Origin: JACCTU01 sp963700495
Lineage (GTDB): Bacteria > Actinomycetota > Thermoleophilia > Gaiellales > Gaiellaceae
Length of the DNA: 64,000 nt
Direction: 5' to 3'
NCBI GenBank assembly: GCA_963700495.1
Contig: CAVOXT010000005.1
Span: 310,001-374,000, forward strand
Positions 43,166 through 51,730 of the stretch are shown one piece after another. The notes below the pieces were generated by a model. It ran no database searches. It worked only from the letters and a program-made list of their open reading frames with translations, and had not been told where the DNA came from. Made by a program: the position numbers and the translations under genes. Position 1 is the first letter of the stretch. Each line of letters opens with the position of its first letter.

Positions 43166-46075
43166 CTACGGCGTCAGAGCGGTCTCGGCCCCCGCGGACA
43201 TGGCGGCACTTCCTGCAGGGCGCCCGAGGACGTCGAGACCGGCCCGGGCGGCCGAGCTCGGATCTCCGGCGAGCGCGAGGAACAGGCTCTCCCGTGCTTC
43301 GTGCGGTCGCTGCTTGTCGGACCATTCGAGCACGCTGCGGTAGAGCGCCTCGGCGCTGTCGGCGTCTCCCGCGGCGGCCAGCACACGCCCCAGCCGGACG
43401 CGCGCGTGCGCCGCGGCCCACTGCGACCGTGCCGCCTCCGCGGCGGCGAGCGCCCGGCGCTCGAGCTCTTCGGCATTGCGGCGGTCTCCGCTCGCGAACG
43501 CGACCCAGCCGAGCCCGGCCAGCGCGAAGGAAGCGTGGTCGGCAAACCCTGCATCGTCCGCGAGCGCGAACGCGCGCTGATACGTCTCGGCTGCGGCGCT
43601 CTCGTCACTCCGCCTCTCGGCGACCCAGGCCTCGAGCAGCAGCGCGGGGACCTGAAACGCATCGAACCCGATCGCTCCAGCGTGACGGTGCGCCTGCGCC
43701 GCCATGGCGGCGACTGTGGACACGTCTTCCGCGAGAGCGGCAACCTGGGCCCGCAGGAGGCTGGTCACCGCGATGGTCCAGTCGTCGCCGGTCGGCTGGA
43801 GACGCGCGTGCGCCTGCTCCGCCAGCACGGCGGCGCGCTCACCGTCACCGGACTCTGCGAGGGCGAGCGCGAGGACCGCCTCGACGAGAGCCGCCTGCGA
43901 CGGTAGCGGCTCGGTCGCGACGAGCGCGCGTTCGCCGATCTCGATCGCCGTGTCCAGATCGAGCTCCTCCGCCGCGAAGAAGCACAGGAACGCCTCGAGC
44001 TCGAGTCGGAGCGGGGCCGGAGCATCCTCGGACGCGGAGGCGAGTGCGAGCTCGACGAAGCGGCGGCCTTCGGAGACGCGCTCCGCAAGCGTGAAGTACC
44101 AGGCGAACGTTCCCAACCGGCCCGCGATGCCGGCGTCGGACGCCTCGTGCGCGTACGTGAGGGCTGCCCACAGGTTGTCGTGCTCGAGCTCGAGGCGTTC
44201 GACCCACGCTCGCCACTCGGGTGCACGAAGGGCGCCGTGCGCGGCGTCCGCCAACTTGGCGAAGTACTCCGCGTGCGCTCTCCGGGCAGCTGCGAGGCCG
44301 CTGCCTTCGGCAAGGCGGTCGAGCGCATAGTCCCGGACCGTGTCGAGCAGGTCGTAGCGTGCGTCGGTGCTCGGGAACGAGACGGTGATGATGGACTTGT
44401 CGACGAGCGTGCCGAGCAGCTCGACCACCGTCATCTCGTCGAGGCCGTGGTCGGCGCCCGCCTCGACGAGCGCGGCGAGAGGCGCACCGCCTCGGTGCAC
44501 CGCGACATGGTGGAGCAGAGTCTTCTCGTCCGCGTGCAGGAGGTCGTAGCTCCACTCGACGAGCGTCGCGAGGGCGGCGCGCCCGGCGTCCGTCGCCGGC
44601 TGATCGCGGAGCAGCTCCAGGCGCCGCGTGACGAGGGAGAGGATCTCCGCAAGGCCGAGCACGTTGACCCGCGCGGCGGCGAGCTCGATCGCGAGCGGGA
44701 GGCCGTCCACGAGACGGCTGATCTCGGCAGCGAGCCAGGCGTTCTCGTCCGTCAGCTCGAAGCCTGGGCGCGCCGCGCGCGCACGCGCGGTGAAGAGCTC
44801 CACGGCCGGAACATCGACGGTGTCGCTCGATCCGAGGTCAGGCACCGCAAGGGGCGACGACCGCGAAGCGCACCTCACCCGGCACGTGGAGCACCTCGCG
44901 GCTCGTCGCGAGCACCCGCACGCCTGGGCAGCCCCTCAGCACCGCTTCCGACGACGCGGGCCGCCTCCTCGATCACGTGCTCACAGGAGTCGAACACGAG
45001 CATCGCGTCGGTCTCACGAAGGCGCGCGACGGTGCGCGCGAGCGGGTCGGCGCCACGCACGTCGAGGGACCGGGCGGCGAGGCGGACGACGTCGGCACTA
45101 CTTGCCGCCCGCGCGAGATCGACATGCCACGCTCCGTCACGGAGCTCGCTCTCGACCGATCGCACCGCCTCGAGGGCGAGCCGGCTCTTGCCGACCCCCG
45201 GGGGGCCGGTCAGCGTGACGAGGCGATGCGCCCGCAGAAGCTCGACCACCTGGGTGAGCTCCGCCTCGCGGTCGATGAACGAGGTCGACGGAGCGGGCAC
45301 GTTGCCACGCCGCTGTGGTGCAACGGGGACGGGCGCGATCGCCGGGTCGTGAGCGAGGATCGCCTCTTGGAGGCGCCGCAGCTCCGGACCTGGTTCCAGC
45401 GCCAGCTCCTCCAGAAGCATCTGGCGGGCCTCTTGGAACACCTCGAGCGCGTCCGCCTGGCGTCCGCTGCGGTAGAGCGCCAGCATCAGCTGTCCCCACA
45501 ACCGCTCGCGGAACGGGCTCTCCTCGAGCGCAGCGCGTATGGCGGCGTACTAGGTGGGCGTGCTCGCCGAGCGCGAGAGCCGCCTCGAACCGCTCCTCCA
45601 ACGCATCGAGCCGAAGCGCGTCCAGCCGCCCGGCCTCCGCCGTGGCCCACGTGGACTGAGGAAGCCCGAGCAACGCAGGGGCGCGCCAGAGGGAAAGCGC
45701 GTCGGCGATCGTGTCCGCGGCTCCGCGCGCATCTCCGGCGCGGAGAGCGGCGCGCGCGGCGGTGAGAAGCTCCTCGAACTCGATGGCGTCCACCACCGCG
45801 CCTTCGAGCGCGTAGCCGTCTGCGGCGAGCCGGATCGAGTCCGTGCCCAGCGCCCGGCGCAGCCGGGTCACATGGTGCTGCACGGCGTTTCGAGGCGCCG
45901 ACGGAAGCTCGCTTCCCCAGAGCGCCTCGACCAGCGTGTCCGTCGGCACGACCCGACCTGCGCGCAAGGCAAGACAGGCAACGAGAGCCTGCCTCTTCGC
46001 GCCCGGCACTTCCACCGGCCGCCCGGCCACGGCCACCTCGAACGGCCCCAGGAGCCGAACCTCGAGCTTTCCCAT
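43166..46075 (-). CDS. AfsR/SARP-type BTAD regulator with NB-ARC-like ATPase and TPR domains (three +1 frame breaks)
   Basis: About 970 residues from ATG 46075. N terminus: OmpR-like winged helix (KLEVRLLGPFEVAVAGRPVEVPGAKRQALVACLALRAGRVV, split by me here), then the BTAD domain (DALRLDALEERFEAALALGEHAHLV, LMLALYRSGRQADALEVFQ). The ATPase has Walker A GPPGVGKSRLA and Walker B VFDSCEHV. The C-terminal 450 residues are TPR-like helices. Breaks near nt 45552, 44950 and 44853 are each one extra base, and the protein is collinear with the family across all three. It would activate transcription of unknown targets, probably envelope or stress genes nearby. Confidence 0.75.
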
Positions 46076-46138
46076 CTGGCGTGTCCTCCGCTCTCTCGAG
46101 CAGTCTGGCACGCCGGGCGGGGCGGTGTGCAGCTCGTG

Positions 46139-46471
46139 TTACGTGGCGCCGGCCAGGGCCGGCTCGGCCGGGGCCGTCGCCGCCTCCGGCGCGGTCAGGC
46201 AGGCCGCTTCATAGGCCTGCGGCTGGTCGAGCGTCTCCGCGCGCACGAGTGCCTCGGCGAGCGAGTCGAGGCGCTCGCGGTGCTCGGTCAGCAGCCGGAT
46301 CGCCTCGTCGTGCGCCTCGCCGATGATCCGCTTGACCTCCGCGTCGATGCGCTGCCGCGTGCGCTCGAGACCTCGGTCAACCCTCGGCGGCGCGCCGTGC
46401 GGCGGCCGCGGCAGCGACGAGCGACCCGCTGGCAGTTGCATGGCAGCGCCGGGACGCATCGTCCTCGCCAT
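46139..46471 (-). pseudogene. C-terminal remnant of an FtsH-type (M41) protease
   Basis: The frame contains TRQRIDAEVKRIIGEAHDEAIRLL and EHRERLDSLAEALVRAETLD, the helical end of the M41 peptidase domain of FtsH. The AAA module and the zinc HExxH domain are missing. The first 30 codons are unrelated Pro/Arg-rich sequence. A short relic of a lost gene. Confidence 0.75.
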
Positions 46472-46506
46472 GACGCCGGCTATCGCATTCGGACGGAGCT
46501 AGCGCG

Positions 46507-47217
46507 ATGCTGCCGCTCTCCGACGGGCTGCCCGCACGCCGCTTTCCGGTCGTGAACGTTGCGCTGATCGCGGCGAACCTCGCGGTCTGGATCTTCTACG
46601 AGCTCCCGGACCTCGACGGCGCCGTCTCGCAGGCGTCCTTCTACCCCTGCGATGTGGAGAACACGTGCCGGGCGCCCCTGCCGTGGGCGATCAGCTGGTT
46701 CACCGCGATGTTCATGCACGGAAGCTGGGACCACCTCCTCGGCAACATGCTCTTCCTCGCGATCTTCGGCAAGAACGTCGAGGATGCGTTCGGCCGCCTC
46801 CGCTACCTCGCCTTCTACGTGGCCGGCGGGTTCGCCGCCGCCGCTCTCCAGACCGCGATGACGCTTCTCTTCAGCACGGACGCAGACGCGCGCATCCCGA
46901 TGCTCGGGGCGAGCGGCGCGATCTCGGCGGTGCTCGGGGCGTTCCTCGCGCTCTACCCGCATGCGCGCATCAAGACGCTCGCGCTCGTGTTCATCGTGCA
47001 GATCCCCGCCTGGGTCTATCTGGGCGGCTGGTTCCTCTACCAGCTCCGCGAAGCGCACGATGCCCTCTTCACCGCGTCGGCGGAGGGAAGCGGCGTGGCG
47101 TTCTTCGCGCACATCGGCGGGTTTGTGTTCGGTTGGGTCGTCGCACGGGCCCTGCTCGACGCCGAGCGGATCCGACCCCAGTCCGTACCGCGACGCTCTG
47201 CGCTCACGCCGTTCTGA
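46507..47217 (+). CDS. Rhomboid family intramembrane serine protease
   Basis: 236 residues from ATG 46507. Six to seven membrane segments; the catalytic serine is in MLGASGAISAVLGAF (GxSG), the histidine in AHIGGFVFGW, and MFMHGSWDHLLGNMLFLAIFGKNVED is the conserved L1/TM2 segment (HxxxxHxxxN). A soluble Cys-containing loop follows TM1 (DVENTCRAPLP). It cuts membrane proteins within the lipid bilayer. Substrate unknown; anchored surface proteins of the window are possible candidates only in theory. Confidence 0.88.
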   Translation: MLPLSDGLPARRFPVVNVALIAANLAVWIFYELPDLDGAVSQASFYPCDVENTCRAPLPWAISWFTAMFMHGSWDHLLGNMLFLAIFGKNVEDAFGRLRYLAFYVAGGFAAAALQTAMTLLFSTDADARIPMLGASGAISAVLGAFLALYPHARIKTLALVFIVQIPAWVYLGGWFLYQLREAHDALFTASAEGSGVAFFAHIGGFVFGWVVARALLDAERIRPQSVPRRSALTPF

Positions 47218-47428
47218 ACGACTGAAAGTGTTGCCGTGCTCCAGGTTTTCCTCTATGCCGTCGTCACCGGAGGAGCCTCGCAGTGGTCGGCGCCGTCACG
47301 GCTCGCTGACATCCGACGAGCCCCGGCGGAGGCGCACGGCAGTGGACGACGTGCAGCGCGGCAGCGGCATGGCAGCCGCCCGCGACATGCTCTGCCGGAT
47401 CCGACGAAGACGACGAATAGGAGACGCG

Positions 47429-47963
47429 ATGAGCAGCCACACTCACCGAGCAGACGCAGACGACGATCGAGCGGTGGACGGCCGATCCCACCCGGACGAC
47501 GGTCGAGTTCGAGGTCGCGCACCTGTGGGGTCTTCACACGGTGCGCGGCCGCTTCCATGACTTCGACGGTTCGTATGTCGTGGGGCGGGCCGGCCCGGAG
47601 ATCGAGCTGACGATCGACGCCGCGAGCGTCGACACCGGCGTCGCGGCACGCGACAAGCATCTCCGCTCAGCCGACTTCTTCGACGTCGCCGAGCATCCGC
47701 AGGTGCGGTTCACGTCGACGCGCGTCACCGGACTAGGAAACGGACGCGTGCACGTGAGCGGCGACCTGGAGGCGGCTGGTGCAAGCGTTCCCGTCGCGTT
47801 CGACGCATCGGTCCGCGTGATCGACGGCGAGCTCGAGCTGGAGGCCACGACCACGGTCGACCAGCGCCGCTTCGGCATGAGCGAGGGCCCGCTTCGTAAT
47901 GTCCGACCGCCGACGAAGCTGCACGTGAAGACGCGCCTCCTCCGCGTCGACAGCCCCTTCTGA
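47429..47963 (+). CDS. YceI family lipocalin-like protein (one frame break)
   Basis: ATG 47429 behind AGGAG. After MSSHTHR one extra base (near nt 47450) shifts the frame, and QTQTTIERWTADPTRTTVEFEVAHLWGLHTVRGRF (split here) begins the YceI beta barrel. The rest has DASSVDTG-like IDAASVDTGVAARDKHLRSADFFDVAEHP and the DLTIRGVTRPV-like region ASVPVAFDASVRV. About 177 residues, no signal peptide seen. Family members bind isoprenoid-like lipids; here probably a polyisoprenoid-binding cytoplasmic or surface protein. Confidence 0.78.
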
Positions 47964-48073
47964 CTCGCCGCGCAGGCCGTGGCGGCAGCGGCCGCCCGCC
48001 GCGTGGCAGCGGTTTGGCAGCGACGCCCGTGAGTGTCTGGTCGACAAGGTTGTTCGAACGAAGGGAGGCCAAC

Positions 48074-48682
48074 ATGGCTGAGATCGAGAACGTGGTGGTC
48101 GTTCGGTTCACGGAGCCGAGCAAGGCGTACCAGGCGCTGAGCGTGCTCAAGGAGTGTGACGCCGAGGGCCGCATCGCGCTGGGGTCTGCGGCGGTCGCGG
48201 AGCGCACGCTCGCGGGCGAGTTGCGCATCCCCGAGAGCACCGACAACATCGGCCTCGTCGGGACCGCGAGCGGCTCGCTCATCGGGATGCTCGTCGGCGT
48301 TCTGGGCGGGCCGGTCGGTGTCCTCGTCGGCTGGGGCGCTGGCGCCCTCATGGGCGGGGTCTTCGACCTCGATCGCGCGGAGAAGTCCGACGAGGCGCTC
48401 GGCGCTCTCGGGCGGGCGATGCCGCCGGAGTCCACGGCTGTGATCGCAACCGTGAGGGAGCCGGCTGTCGAGGTGATCGACGGGGAGATGGCCAAGCTCG
48501 GCGGTGAGGTGACGCGCCGTCCGGTCGCTGAGGTCATGAGTGAGCTCGAGGCGTCCGAGAAGGCCGCTGATGCCGCTGCGCGCGAAGCGCGGCGAACACT
48601 GCGCGAAGAGCGCAAGGCCGAGGTGACTGCGGACTTCGACAAGCGCGTTGGGAAGATGAAGGAGAAGCTCCACATCTCCTGA
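48074..48682 (+). CDS. DUF1269 family membrane-associated protein
   Basis: 202 residues from ATG 48074 behind GGGAGG. DUF1269 pattern: VVVRFTEPSKAYQALSVLKECD, VAERTLAGELRIPESTDNIGLVGTASGSLIGMLVGVLGGPVGVLVGWGAGALMGG (a Gly-rich membrane hairpin; written here as the domain core), STAVIATVREPAVEVID, then a charged helical tail of 50 residues. Often found with stress and envelope genes. Function unknown. Confidence 0.82.
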   Translation: MAEIENVVVVRFTEPSKAYQALSVLKECDAEGRIALGSAAVAERTLAGELRIPESTDNIGLVGTASGSLIGMLVGVLGGPVGVLVGWGAGALMGGVFDLDRAEKSDEALGALGRAMPPESTAVIATVREPAVEVIDGEMAKLGGEVTRRPVAEVMSELEASEKAADAAAREARRTLREERKAEVTADFDKRVGKMKEKLHIS

Positions 48683-48800
48683 CCACGGCCCTATGAGGAA
48701 CCGCGCGTGCCCGTCGCCGGCCCTCGCCGGCGACGGGCAGCGGCGGCCGCTCGACACCAGGAAGGCAGGAGGTCATGCACACCCCTCCGAATGAAGAGCG

Positions 48801-49892
48801 ATGACCGCAGCGGAGTCCTCCTCGCGGGCCGGGGAGACGGGTCGCCCCGAGGTCGATGTCTCGCTGTCGATCCGGACGATCCTGCTGGTCGCCGGCGTCG
48901 TTGCCATCGCGTGGGCGCTGGCGTCGATCGCGAGCGTCCTTCTCCTCATCTTCGTCTCCGTCTTCAGCATCGCCGTCCTCTCGCCGGTGGTGACCGTGAT
49001 GGAGCGGCGGCTCGGCTGGAGGCGGGGGCTGTGCTCCGCGGTGCTCGTGCTGGCGGTCGTGATCGTCATCGGTGCCATCATGCTGGTGCTGGCACAGGCG
49101 ATCGCCGGCGCAGTGCGCGAGTTCAGCGACGAGCTGCCACGGATCGTCGACGAGGTCAGGCACAGCGATCTGGGCAGCTTCATCAACGGCGGGAGCGACT
49201 CGCTCGACACCTTGATGCAGCACGCGAGCGGGATCACCAGCGGGGTGGCCAAGGTGTCCGGCGGCGTCGCCGATGTCGGAGTCTCGGCTTTCGGCGCGGT
49301 GACGCTCGTCTTCTCGGTCATCTTCCTGACGCTGTTCGGGCTGACCGACGAACCGCGCTTGCGAGACTGGATCGGGAGCCTGCTCTATCGGGGCGAGCGC
49401 GAGCGCTTCCTGCAGGTCGCCGATCGCATCGTCGAGACCACCTCGCGCTACATGCTCGGCAACCTGGCCATTTCCGTGATCTGCGGGACCGTCTACGGCG
49501 TCACTGCGGTGATTCTCGGCGTTCCGTACCCGCTCGCCATCGCGGTGATCGCCGCGACCCTCGATCTGATCCCCAGCATCGGGGCCACGATCGCCGGCAT
49601 CATCGTCGCCATCGTCGCGCTCTCGGTCAGCCTCGGAGCGTTTATCGTCTTCGCAATTGTGATCGTCGTCTACCAGCAGATCGAGAACTACGTCCTGCAG
49701 CCGACGATCATCGGAAAGGCGGCCCGGATCTCCGGCTTCACGGTGCTCGCCAGCGTCTTGGCGTTCGGAGCGCTCTTCGGGCTCATCGGGGCGATCATCG
49801 GCGTGCCGATCGCGGCCGGGCTCCAGATCGTCGTGGAGGAGCTCACTGCCGACAGGAGAGCTCGCATCGCCGCCGCGGACGCCGCCGGGTAG
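48801..49892 (+). CDS. AI-2E family transporter
   Basis: 363 residues from ATG 48801. Seven to eight membrane segments with the family landmarks: DVSLSIRTILLVAGVVAIAW, P-V-V in VLSPVVTVMERRLGWRRGLC, the cytoplasmic amphipathic loop, LDLIPSIGATIAGI (conserved DLIPxIG) and YQQIENYVLQPTIIGKAARI (Y-Q-x-x-E-N-x-x-x-x-P). Members export small signals such as AI-2 or act as Na+/H+ antiporters; the actual substrate is unknown. Confidence 0.88.
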   Translation: MTAAESSSRAGETGRPEVDVSLSIRTILLVAGVVAIAWALASIASVLLLIFVSVFSIAVLSPVVTVMERRLGWRRGLCSAVLVLAVVIVIGAIMLVLAQAIAGAVREFSDELPRIVDEVRHSDLGSFINGGSDSLDTLMQHASGITSGVAKVSGGVADVGVSAFGAVTLVFSVIFLTLFGLTDEPRLRDWIGSLLYRGERERFLQVADRIVETTSRYMLGNLAISVICGTVYGVTAVILGVPYPLAIAVIAATLDLIPSIGATIAGIIVAIVALSVSLGAFIVFAIVIVVYQQIENYVLQPTIIGKAARISGFTVLASVLAFGALFGLIGAIIGVPIAAGLQIVVEELTADRRARIAAADAAG

Positions 49893-49952
49893 GAGTCTTC
49901 TCTCCGCTCTCGTGAGTGGTGACAAGTGCCCGTTTGCAGGGACTTTGAAGCA

Positions 49953-49999
49953 CGGGAGCGACGGGACTCGAACCCGCGACCTCCGGCGTGACAGGCTGG
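49953..49999 (-). pseudogene. 3' fragment of a tRNA-Asp (anticodon GTC)
   Basis: Read on the minus strand: anticodon arm CCAGC-CTGTCAC-GCCGG (one mismatch, anticodon GTC), then AGGTC, T arm GCGGGTTCGAGTCCCGT and 3' acceptor strand CGCTCCC with discriminator G. No matching 5' acceptor (GGGAGCG) or D arm is upstream. This is the pattern of a tRNA split by integration or deletion. Confidence 0.75.
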
Positions 50000-50405
50000 T
50001 TCCACGGTCTACGACGATTGGCGACGATTGACGCGCTATCGCTCTGTTCATGCGGTTTTGCGGGCCTTGGGCGCTGATTTGCGCACGCTGCTCTTCTGCT
50101 GCCCAGGAACACTGTGCTCTTGAGCCGACGGCGAGCGCGTCGTCGATCAATCTTCGACGCTGCTCCGGAACTGGACCTGGCCGGCGGGAGAGGCCGCGAA
50201 CCAGATTCAGGCGAGAGCACGCTCGTCCACGCCACGCTCTGCTACGGACGACAGGCTGCAGCGTCGCGTCGGGTATTCGGCGTCGCCGGACTCGGTCAGG
50301 TCTACCGAGTAGGCGTTCTTCCGTTCCGAGCCGGCCGAAGTGAGTGGAGCGATGCTGAGCGGACGCCGTTCGGACCGGCCGGCGGCGCCCGCTCCGATCG
50401 CTGGC
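50000..50405. other. Stretch without a convincing gene, beside the tRNA-Asp fragment
   Basis: Only short Arg/Ser-rich frames on both strands. Just beside the tRNA fragment is an imperfect direct repeat, CGACGATTGGCGACGATTG. It could be eroded integrase or att DNA, but no integrase motif can be read. Confidence 0.45.
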
Positions 50406-51245
50406 TTATCGGGGAAGCTTCAGTGTCCGCGCGGATGTTGTTTCGTTTCCGACTGGGTCGGTGGCAGTTAGCTGAAGCCGAACGCTCCGCACGCTCTTGC
50501 TTGCTGGTCGGATGCGAAGGGTGATCGAGGCCGAGCCCGATACGGTCTGGCCAGTCCTGTTGGAGAGCTCGAGTCCGCCGCCCGTCGTTCTCAGGGTGTA
50601 TGCGACGGGGTTTCCGTCGATGTCGTCTTTGAGCGAGAGCACGAGCTGGATCAGATAGGCGCCAGCCGGTCGACGCAGTTTGGTTGCCTTCGCGGTTCGG
50701 ACGGCGATGGTCGGCGCGACGGCATCGCCGTCCGCGAAACCCTGCGATGTTGTCCGAAAGACGATGGTCAGAGGGTCGGCGGGAGTCCCGCCGAGAATTT
50801 CGCCTTTGTAGGTTCCTTTCCCGCGCAGGCCCTCGTAGCGGCCTGTCCCGTCCACGATCGACCATCCCGCCGCGAATGGAGCGGTGTGTTCGTAGGGCAG
50901 GTTCGCGATCGACAAGGTCAAGCTGCCGCTTCCGTCGTCACAGGTGTAGCGTCGGATGGCGGCGGTGCCGCCTGCCAGGTGCCGGAGATCGACCGCGGTT
51001 CCCGATCCGCAGAAGGGCGCTTCCGACGTGAATGTGCCGGTGTGTCGGACTCCGAGGGGGAAGTCGACGTTCCCGGGTACCGGCTCGTGGCGTGCGTGGA
51101 AGACGAGTTCGAGCGGGCTTGCTGCGGTGCGTGCGGCGACTGCTGCCACGGCGCCGACGCCGATCAGCCCGGCGAGCCCGATGGCGATCGTCGCCGCCGA
51201 TGTGGACTTGCGAAGCACTTGGTTACCTCCTTGCGCTTTGGACAT
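50406..51245 (-). CDS. Secreted hypothetical protein
   Basis: 279 residues from TTG/ATG near 51245 with a signal or anchor segment (AATIAIGLAGLIGVGAVAAV). The first mature domain is beta-rich with two Cys (FCGSGT, YTCDDG), WSIVDGTGRYEGLRGKGTY, a pattern of uncharacterised Allene-oxide-cyclase-like barrels (DGTGxYxGxxGxG). The C-terminal 80 residues resemble an Ig-like or cadherin-type beta domain. It lies 18 bp downstream of another small secreted protein gene. Role unknown. Confidence 0.7.
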   Translation of the reverse strand: MSKAQGGNQVLRKSTSAATIAIGLAGLIGVGAVAAVAARTAASPLELVFHARHEPVPGNVDFPLGVRHTGTFTSEAPFCGSGTAVDLRHLAGGTAAIRRYTCDDGSGSLTLSIANLPYEHTAPFAAGWSIVDGTGRYEGLRGKGTYKGEILGGTPADPLTIVFRTTSQGFADGDAVAPTIAVRTAKATKLRRPAGAYLIQLVLSLKDDIDGNPVAYTLRTTGGGLELSNRTGQTVSGSASITLRIRPASKSVRSVRLQLTATDPVGNETTSARTLKLPR

Positions 51246-51263
51246 AGGGTCGATAGAGGACGC

Positions 51264-51605
51264 TCACACGGCCGGCTCCGTGGGGTTGAAGAGGAAGTGG
51301 ACGCCTGAGGCGGCGTAGAGACGACCCGCGATCCGCTCCCAGCTTCCATACTGCGCTGACCGGGTCGCGGGCCGCTCGTTCGCCAGCTCGATGAAGCTGC
51401 CGTCGCTGGTGAAGACCTGGAGCGAAGTTAGCGGTGGTAGCGGGGCTGGTCGGTTGACCGTGACCTGCCAGGTGCCCACGAGTTGATTGCCCTCCGACTT
51501 CGCCGTCGAGCTCGTTCTAGCGGCAGCGGGTACCGCTCCGGCTGCGACCACAGTGGTCAAGGCGACGAGCACGATCGCGCTCAAGATTGCTGCTTTCCGA
51601 TGCAT
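51264..51605 (-). CDS. Small secreted protein
   Basis: 113 residues. ATG 51605 has AAGGA 7 nt upstream and opens a signal peptide (HRKAAILSAIVLVALTTVVAAGA). The mature domain reads LVGTWQVTVNRPAPLPPLTSLQVFTSDGSFIE and YGSWERIAGRLYA, a lipocalin-like small barrel (GTWxV...F..DG..xE...G.W...G). It is divergent from the LuxR regulator gene, with 125 bp between starts, so may be its target. Confidence 0.72.
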   Translation of the reverse strand: MHRKAAILSAIVLVALTTVVAAGAVPAAARTSSTAKSEGNQLVGTWQVTVNRPAPLPPLTSLQVFTSDGSFIELANERPATRSAQYGSWERIAGRLYAASGVHFLFNPTEPAV

Positions 51606-51730
51606 CTCATTCCTTTGCATCCGGATTGGCCTCACTCTCGACGGCCCGGGCTTGAGGCGCATCAAGGAAACCCCCACACTTCGGACCCCCTGGCCTGTTA
51701 GACGCTTCCTGGGCGGGTCACAATCGGTTT

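Noticed and set aside
47236..47610. Plus-strand frame upstream of the YceI gene
   Set aside because: It is Arg-rich, overlaps the YceI coding region out of frame and shows no family likeness.
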